DNA from: JAICLL01 sp035252155
GTDB lineage: Bacteria; Planctomycetota; Planctomycetia; Pirellulales; JAICIG01
NCBI GenBank assembly: GCA_035252155.1
Contig: DATFDL010000546.1
Span: forward strand, 1-9,214
Length of the DNA: 9,214 nucleotides
Reading direction: 5' to 3'
Below, one piece after another: positions 6,922 to 9,214 of the stretch (its first letter is position 1; each line of letters begins with the position of its first letter). Below the pieces are notes generated by a model. It was not told the DNA's origin. It saw only the letters and a list, made by a program, of their open reading frames with translations, and made no database searches. The position numbers were made by a program, and so were the translations under genes.

Positions 6922-8568
6922 ATGCCGTCCCACCCGTTGGCTTCGAGCGATGCGGGTTCGCTCCATTCCGGCATGATGCCCGGTGTGGTGCCGTTGGCGG
7001 GAGGGTCGATGACGCCGCCCGCCGTTTCGCCCGCGCCGCCCAACGACCCCACCCACGGTCCGCTACTGCCGCGATTTTTTTCATTGGCCATCGATGGCGT
7101 CAGGCGGTTCTGGCGGCAGACATCGAGCTGGCTTTGCAGCCTGATCGTTCACGCGCTGCTGATCATCCTACTCGGGTGGGCGGTCACGGCTCCGCACGAC
7201 TCTGGCCGGGGCGCCAGTCTGGTCGCGTCGCTCGACACGGCGAGCGACGCCGAAGAGCCGGTGCCGACCACCTTCGAGCCGTTGGACAACAGTGAAGCGA
7301 CGCAGGAGACGCTGCCCAGCGTGATGGACGACATCAGCGCCGAACTATCGCGGAGCATCAAGGCCGATGCGCCCGCGGCCTCGACCGATGCCGCGAGCCC
7401 GCCGACGCCTACCCTAGACGTGGGCACGTTGATGACATCGCTGACGGGCGAGGGCCTGACGGGCGACATCGCCGGCTTCGACGTCGACGTGCGTGGTTCG
7501 CTCTCTGGGCGCGGAGCGGCGGCGCGAGCCCGGCTGGTCAGCGAAGGCGGCGGCACCAAGGAGAGCGAAGACGCCGTCTCGCACGGGCTCCGTTGGTTGC
7601 AGGCCCATCAATCGGTCGATGGAAGCTGGCACTTCGACTTGACGCTAGGCCCATGTCAGGGACTGTGCCGCGACTCGGGCACCGAGCCGTCGAGCACAGC
7701 CGCCACTGGTCTGGCCTTGCTGGCCTTTCTCGGCCGCGGCGAAACGCATCTCGAAGGCGACTATCAAGACACTGTGAAGCGCGGGCTGTATTACCTGACC
7801 GGTCAGATGCACGTGACCGATCAGGGCGGCGACCTGCGCGATCAAGGACGCATGTACGCCCAGGGCATCGCGACGATCGCCTTGTGCGAGGCCTATGCCA
7901 TGACGCGCGATCGCGCGCTCGAGCCGTTCGCCCAGCACGCGATCGACTTTATCGTCAACGCTCAAGATAAGCGGGGCGGCGGCTGGCGCTACCAGCCCGG
8001 CCAGCCGGGCGATACCACGGTCACCGGCTGGCAACTGATGGCCCTGAAGAGCGGGCAGATGGCCTACCTGCGCGTGCCGCTGGACACGCTGCACAACGCC
8101 ACGCGGTTTCTCGACAGCGTGCAGTTCGAGCAAGGCGCCCGCTATAAGTACCAGCCGCGCGAGAAACGTGGGCCGGAGAACACCAACACCGCCATCGGGT
8201 TGCTCTGCCGCATGTATACCGGCTGGCGGGCCGATCATCCGGGCCTGCAGCGCGGCGTCGGCCAACTCAGCGTCGAGGGCCCTTCAATGCTCGGCCGCAA
8301 CGCCGACATGTATTACAACTATTACGCCACACAGGTCATGCACCAGTGGGAAGGCGAAGCCTGGCGCAAATGGAACGACCGGCTACGCGACTTCTTGGTG
8401 CAGAACCAATCGCACGAAGGGCACGAGTCGGGCAGTTGGAACTTTGCCGGCGGGCAAGCCTCGGCCGGCGGACGGCTCTACAACACCGCCATGGCCATTA
8501 TGACTCTGGAAGTCTACTATCGGCACCTGCCGCTCTACGGCCCCAACGCCGTGAACGACACGTATTGA
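6922..8568 (+). CDS. Membrane-anchored squalene-cyclase-like toroid protein, paralogue 2
   Basis: A 548-residue protein. The start at 6922 is supported by GAAAGG 6 nt upstream; the frame is open earlier but would overlap the previous gene. Residues 1-65 are a Pro/Ser-rich tail, a membrane helix lies at about 68-88, and an acidic linker runs to about 205. The toroid domain (208-537) has QW-like motifs QSVDGSWHF, QDKRGGGWRY and GHESGSWNF. It aligns with paralogue 1 throughout: over the 67 residues from YGHG (361) to MALKSG (427) of the first protein, 45 are identical. The GPCQGLC pair (C245, C249) is kept. DxDD is again missing, with GDTTVTGWQ in its place. The tails and linkers differ between the two, so they probably arose by duplication and keep separate jobs, perhaps as partners. 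The 74-nt gap suggests one transcript. Function unknown. Confidence 0.88.
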   Translation: MPSHPLASSDAGSLHSGMMPGVVPLAGGSMTPPAVSPAPPNDPTHGPLLPRFFSLAIDGVRRFWRQTSSWLCSLIVHALLIILLGWAVTAPHDSGRGASLVASLDTASDAEEPVPTTFEPLDNSEATQETLPSVMDDISAELSRSIKADAPAASTDAASPPTPTLDVGTLMTSLTGEGLTGDIAGFDVDVRGSLSGRGAAARARLVSEGGGTKESEDAVSHGLRWLQAHQSVDGSWHFDLTLGPCQGLCRDSGTEPSSTAATGLALLAFLGRGETHLEGDYQDTVKRGLYYLTGQMHVTDQGGDLRDQGRMYAQGIATIALCEAYAMTRDRALEPFAQHAIDFIVNAQDKRGGGWRYQPGQPGDTTVTGWQLMALKSGQMAYLRVPLDTLHNATRFLDSVQFEQGARYKYQPREKRGPENTNTAIGLLCRMYTGWRADHPGLQRGVGQLSVEGPSMLGRNADMYYNYYATQVMHQWEGEAWRKWNDRLRDFLVQNQSHEGHESGSWNFAGGQASAGGRLYNTAMAIMTLEVYYRHLPLYGPNAVNDTY

Positions 8569-8573
8569 TGGAA

Positions 8574-8717
8574 GGGTTCAGGGTTCGGGGTTCAGGGTTC
8601 AGCGTTTTGCCGCCGAGCCTAATGGTCGGCACTGGCCATGTCATGGCGCTCGTCGAGCGCCCAACCGAATAAAAGTTGCACAAAAATGCTGAACCCTGAA
8701 CCCTGAACCCTGAACCC
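8574..8717. repeat. Inverted arrays of GGGTTCA heptamers
   Basis: Four heptamers run at 8574-8601 (GGGTTCA, GGGTTCG, GGGTTCA, GGGTTCA) and four reversed ones (TGAACCC) at 8690-8717. With flanking bases the arms 8574-8603 and 8688-8717 make a 30-bp inverted repeat with one mismatch, which is a G-U pair in RNA. The 84-nt middle holds a second hairpin, GGCGCTC (8645-8651), loop GTC, GAGCGCC (8655-8661). It begins 5 nt after the stop of the second toroid gene, so it may end that transcript. Confidence 0.75.
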
Positions 8718-8761
8718 TCTGCATGCCGTCCTTTCGCCCCGCGCCCCTCCTCGCAGCCACC

Positions 8762-8790
8762 TTTCTTAGACTGCACCGTGCTGCTATCAT
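8762..8790 (+). promoter_or_regulatory. Promoter candidate for the small basic protein
   Basis: TTTCTT (8762-8767), a 17-nt spacer, and TATCAT (8785-8790) preceded by TGC. This is an extended -10, like the one before the selenoprotein gene. The expected leader is about 37 nt. Confidence 0.4.
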
Positions 8791-8822
8791 AGCGCCTTCG
8801 TATTCGCGGAGACACTTTACCT

Positions 8823-8828
8823 AGGGAG
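8823..8828 (+). promoter_or_regulatory. Ribosome binding site for the small basic protein
   Basis: AGGGAG, 6 nt before the GTG at 8835. This spacing matches the sites of the TIM-barrel and second toroid genes, and it supports a GTG start for this very short gene. Confidence 0.55.
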
Positions 8829-8834
8829 TCGGGA

Positions 8835-8924
8835 GTGGGAACCAAAAAAACCGGCAAAGGCCGCCGCAAAGTCGGCCGCAAAAAGCGCCGGATGCGGTCG
8901 AAAATTCGCCACCGTAAGGGCTAA
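8835..8924 (+). CDS. 29-residue very basic small protein
   Basis: GTG start, TAA stop, 29 residues: MGTKKTGKGRRKVGRKKRR followed by MRSKIRHRKG. Seventeen residues are Lys, Arg or His, and none is acidic. A Shine-Dalgarno site 6 nt upstream and a possible promoter support it as a real gene. The length and the R/K-rich pattern recall small ribosome-associated proteins, such as the bTHX or AURKAIP1/COX24 (mS38) types, but the match is too weak to name it. It is too basic to cross a membrane alone and probably binds RNA. The alternative is a chance frame in AAA/CGC-rich sequence. Confidence 0.6.
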   Translation: MGTKKTGKGRRKVGRKKRRMRSKIRHRKG

Positions 8925-8925
8925 T

Positions 8926-9015
8926 CGTAAAACGGAACCTAACTCCGTTTCGATCCATCGTAGAACGGAATTCATTCCGTTCCGGTAAGTCGTAGAACGG
9001 AATTCATTCCGTTCC
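8926..9015. repeat. Three tandem copies of the AACGGAAT palindromic repeat
   Basis: Copies begin near 8926 (degenerate), 8959 and 8991, about 33 nt apart. The last two are identical over 25 nt; their core GAACGGAAT-TC-ATTCCGTTC is a perfect inverted repeat. They fill the gap between two convergent genes, where such hairpins could stop transcripts from both sides. A fourth copy forms the stop codon of the selenoprotein gene (3531-3553). Confidence 0.75.
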
Positions 9016-9021
9016 AAACGA

Positions 9022-9214
9022 TCACTTGCGGCTAAAGAACGGCAGCTTGATGGCGAACCGGCTCTTGGCCGAGCGCTTGGTTGTCGTGCGGCTGGCGCCG
9101 GGCGTATTAAAGCCCGGATCGAAGCTCGATACTTTTGTCACGAATTCGACACCGTCGCGCTGGGCGAGCGCCCGCAACGCTTTTTCGAAGTATTGAACGC
9201 GATAGGCCGGGTAG
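9022..9214 (-). CDS. C-terminal end of an unidentified protein (5' part outside window)
   Basis: Open from the right edge to a TGA at 9022-9024, giving 63 residues. It begins YPAYRVQYFEKALRALAQRD, continues GVEFVTKVSSFDPGFNTPGA, and ends in a basic tail, SRTTTKRSAKSRF then AIKLPFFSRK. The first part reads as a helix followed by a beta strand (GVEFVT). It loosely recalls the end of polysaccharide deacetylase-type domains, but this is too little to call. It points toward the small basic gene and is separated from it by palindromic repeats. Confidence 0.65.
   Translation of the reverse strand, partial: YPAYRVQYFEKALRALAQRDGVEFVTKVSSFDPGFNTPGASRTTTKRSAKSRFAIKLPFFSRK

Noticed and set aside
5054..8568. 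Squalene-hopene cyclase (shc) assignment for the two toroid genes
   Set aside because: The DxDD motif is missing in both, and an N-terminal anchor with a long linker is not typical of that enzyme. Only the fold resembles it.
8574..8717. CRISPR array
   Set aside because: The repeats are contiguous 7-nt units without spacers and come in two opposite orientations.

Overview
The window looks like chromosomal DNA from a GC-rich planctomycete, probably of the Pirellulales. This rests on the protein types (a membrane-anchored FecR-like/HEAT protein with a planctomycete-style N-terminus, and membrane-anchored alpha/alpha-toroid proteins), on the several genes without a clear Shine-Dalgarno site, and on many short palindromic intergenic repeats. 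No search was run, so the lineage is inference.

Layout, left to right. (1) 1-891, minus: a sugar phosphate isomerase/epimerase-type TIM-barrel protein that runs off the left edge. (2) 892-1092: a hairpin-rich gap. (3) 1093-3222, minus: a 709-residue single-pass membrane protein with a FecR-like domain and a HEAT-like C-terminus. (4) 3223-3548: a gap filled mostly by a 188-bp nested inverted-repeat element. (5) 3549-4790, minus: the most notable gene. It is an exported protein with three EF-hand calcium loops followed by an iodothyronine-deiodinase-like thioredoxin-fold domain. Its catalytic position is an in-frame UGA (3957-3959) followed at once by a well-formed bacterial-type SECIS hairpin, so I read it as a selenoprotein of 413 residues. 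A normal gene caller would split it into a 277-residue protein and a 126-residue remnant.

(6) 4791-5053: a divergent control region with an extended -10 promoter for the selenoprotein gene and one copy of an A-rich repeat. A second copy of that repeat lies in frame inside the selenoprotein gene. (7) 5054-6847 and 6922-8568, plus: two tandem paralogues, each with one membrane anchor and a squalene-cyclase-like toroid domain without the cyclase DxDD motif. (8) 8569-8834: a 30-bp inverted repeat made of GGGTTCA heptamers, then a promoter. (9) 8835-8924, plus: a 29-residue, very basic protein. (10) 8925-9021: three copies of a palindromic repeat between convergent genes. (11) 9022-9214, minus: the C-terminal end of an unidentified protein.

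How they fit together: the two toroid paralogues are probably co-transcribed and face away from the selenoprotein gene. Both lie in the cell envelope by prediction, as does the FecR/HEAT protein. No shared pathway can be proven from this window. Decoding of the UGA would need selA, selB, selC and selD, none of which is present here.
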